Shown: positions 6,200 through 7,249 of the stretch, one piece after another
Position numbering within the stretch: position 1 is the first letter of the stretch
Layout: every line of letters begins with the position of its first letter
Source of the DNA: AWTP1-13 sp035714005
GTDB lineage: Bacteria > Pseudomonadota > Alphaproteobacteria > Rhizobiales > Hyphomicrobiaceae
Length of the DNA: 7,249 nt
Direction of reading: 5' to 3'
Assembly (NCBI GenBank): GCA_035714005.1
Contig: DASTMQ010000303.1
Coordinates: 1-7,249, forward strand
Position numbers and translations under genes: made by a program
Notes under the pieces: generated by a model
Databases searched by the model: none
The model's input: only the letters and a program-made list of their open reading frames with translations
What the model was told of the DNA's origin: nothing

Positions 6200-6340
6200 G
6201 GCTCCCGCGTCCCAAACCGTGTCACACTCGCGCTTTATGGTCCCGACGTGCGCTAATTGTGGCAACTCCCTCGTATCCCAACGATATTGTGACGGGAAAC
6301 AGTCCCCCACACAATTATTCTGGTCTATCCTGGTCGCATC
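6200..6340. promoter_or_regulatory. Divergent intergenic region between chvI and the HugZ-like gene
   Basis: This 141-bp region must hold the chvI promoter on the minus strand and that of the HugZ-like gene on the plus strand. It is less GC-rich than the genes beside it. I could not settle on a convincing -35/-10 pair for either gene. It contains TAATTGTG (6254-6261) and its exact reverse complement CACAATTA (6310-6317), 48 bp apart, plus a further direct copy of the core ATTGTG at 6286-6291. These are possible binding sites for a shared regulator, which could be ChvI itself; that is speculation. Confidence 0.5.
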
Positions 6341-7105
6341 ATGACCCCCGAAACCCCCGAGCCCGTTCGATCCCGCGCCCAAGCCGAGCCGGTTAGCGCC
6401 GTGCGCCATATCATGCGCACAGCCCTCAAGGGCGCGCTCGCCACCTTTGACCGTGAAACGGGGCATCCTTACGCCTCTCTGGTGGTGACCGCAACCGAGC
6501 CCGACGGCGCCCCCGTCCTTTTGCTGTCCCGCCTGGCCCGGCACACGCAAAACCTGGAACGGGACCCGCGGGCAAGCCTTTTGCTCGACGCGACCGATGG
6601 GCTCGGAGACCCGCTCGCCGGGGGACGGGTAACGCTCCTGGGTGAGGTCCATCTGAGCGCCAGCGCCACCGCGCGGGAACGCTTTCTGGCCCGGCATCCT
6701 TCCGCCGAAGCCTACGCTGGCTTTGCCGACTTTTCCATCTACCGGTTCAGCCTTTCCAGCGCGCATTTCAGTGGCGGTTTTGGCCGCATCATCGATTTGC
6801 CCGGGCGGGACCTGCTGCTTGCGGTCGATGGCGCTCGTCCCCTCATCGCCGCCGCGCGGGACATTACCGAGCATATGAACAGCGATCACTCCCAGGCCGT
6901 TGGGCTTTATGCAACGGAGCTTGCCGGTGCCCCGGCGGGGGATTGGCGGCTGTCGGGGATCGATCCCGAGGGGATCGATCTGCTGTGGGGGGAGAGGGCC
7001 CTCCGCATCCTTTTCCCCAAGCCGATCGCGGGACCCGCCGAGGCGCGCGCGGCTTTGATCGCCCTGGCCGAGGAGGCACGGCGCGCCAAGCGGGAGCGGG
7101 CCTAG
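6341..7105 (+). CDS. HugZ-like FMN split-barrel protein with C-terminal DUF2470
   Basis: The 254-residue protein joins an N-terminal pyridoxamine 5'-phosphate oxidase-like split barrel (about 18-155; AVRHIMRTALKGALAT, then PYASLVVTATEPDGAPVLLLS and LARHTQNLERDPRASLLL) to a C-terminal DUF2470 domain (about 165-250) with its signature DITEHMNSDHSQAVGLYA (174-191). This two-domain design is that of the HugZ/HutZ heme-utilisation family, some members of which bind heme and degrade it. The real substrate of this member is unknown; the fold also serves flavin and F420 proteins. The ATG at 6341 directly follows the intergenic region, but no good Shine-Dalgarno sequence precedes it, so a short or leaderless transcript is possible. 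It is transcribed away from chvI. In rhizobia the gene divergent from chvI is commonly pckA, so this partner differs. No heme transport genes are in view. Confidence 0.88.
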   Translation: MTPETPEPVRSRAQAEPVSAVRHIMRTALKGALATFDRETGHPYASLVVTATEPDGAPVLLLSRLARHTQNLERDPRASLLLDATDGLGDPLAGGRVTLLGEVHLSASATARERFLARHPSAEAYAGFADFSIYRFSLSSAHFSGGFGRIIDLPGRDLLLAVDGARPLIAAARDITEHMNSDHSQAVGLYATELAGAPAGDWRLSGIDPEGIDLLWGERALRILFPKPIAGPAEARAALIALAEEARRAKRERA

Positions 7106-7111
7106 GCTAAG

Positions 7112-7145
7112 AGGCCGCCGGCGACTTTGCGCCGTCGGATGGCCT
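7112..7145 (+). terminator. Hairpin just after the HugZ-like gene, possible terminator
   Basis: Starting 6 nt after the stop codon, AGGCC (7112-7116) pairs with GGCCT (7141-7145), and CCGGCG (7118-7123) pairs with CGTCGG (7133-7138) with one G-U pair. This makes an 11-bp stem with a small internal loop and a 9-nt terminal loop. No T run follows (ATAGTAGACG), so it is not a textbook intrinsic terminator. It may still end or protect the transcript. Confidence 0.35.
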
Positions 7146-7249
7146 ATAGTAGACGCTCCCGCCCTTGTCCGGCGCGGCGGGGTGTGGCGATCAAGCACCT
7201 TGGCACGGCCGCCGGCGCATGGATGGGTGTGGTTTGTGGGTTCTAGCGG
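7146..7249. other. Right-edge sequence without a supported gene
   Basis: TATAGT at 7145-7150 resembles a -10 box on the plus strand but has no good -35 partner at the right distance. A GTG-started frame of 20 codons (7184-7246) and an ATG at 7219 open to the edge are both too short to judge. The sequence may be the upstream region of a gene beginning beyond the window. Confidence 0.4.

Noticed and set aside
6200..7198. Upstream in-frame extension of chvI to a 568-residue protein
   Set aside because: The added part is antisense to the HugZ-like gene, is low-complexity Gly/Arg/Pro sequence, and the receiver domain starts cleanly at the ATG at 6199.
7145..7246. Promoter (TATAGT) and a 20-codon GTG frame or an edge-open ATG frame at the right end
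   Set aside because: No good -35 box at the right spacing, no ribosome site, and too few codons to judge.

Overview
The window looks like chromosome from a GC-rich alphaproteobacterium, most likely Rhodospirillales-like, although the rank below class is inference. The main evidence is a cluster typical of that class, all read leftward: a ChvI-type response regulator, a ChvG-type sensor kinase, a short HprK made only of the kinase domain, a mannose-family EIIA, HPr, and then ahcY. I recognise every gene of substantial length. No mobile element, CRISPR array, tRNA or rRNA is visible.

Layout. Positions 2-397 (+) hold the 3' part of a GNAT acetyltransferase whose start lies off the left edge. 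It converges on ahcY (391-1791, -) and the two stop regions overlap by 7 bp. Between ahcY and ptsH is the only long gene-free stretch (1792-2212). It carries a plausible ahcY promoter with an AT-rich palindrome beside its -35 box, and a run of four closely spaced inverted repeats. Then come ptsH (2213-2497), an EIIA-Man gene (2520-2924), a 144-bp gap, hprK (3069-3530), chvG (3514-5475) and chvI (5492-6199), all on the minus strand and tightly packed apart from that gap. Diverging from chvI across about 140 bp is a HugZ-like FMN split-barrel/DUF2470 gene (6341-7105, +). A hairpin and about 100 bp of unassigned sequence reach the right edge.

How the genes fit together. ChvG/ChvI is a membrane sensor and regulator pair for envelope or acid stress. 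HprK phosphorylates HPr on a serine, and HPr also carries phosphate on a histidine and can pass it to EIIA. No PTS permease (EIIB, EIIC or EIID) is present here, so this is a regulatory rather than a sugar-transporting phosphorelay. AhcY recycles S-adenosylhomocysteine and seems to have its own promoter.

The window is mostly a known conserved neighbourhood and I found no clearly new system. The points most worth a second look are the candidate ahcY operator, the hairpin cluster between ptsH and ahcY, the absence of rapZ from its common place between hprK and the EIIA gene, and the symmetrical repeats between chvI and the HugZ-like gene.
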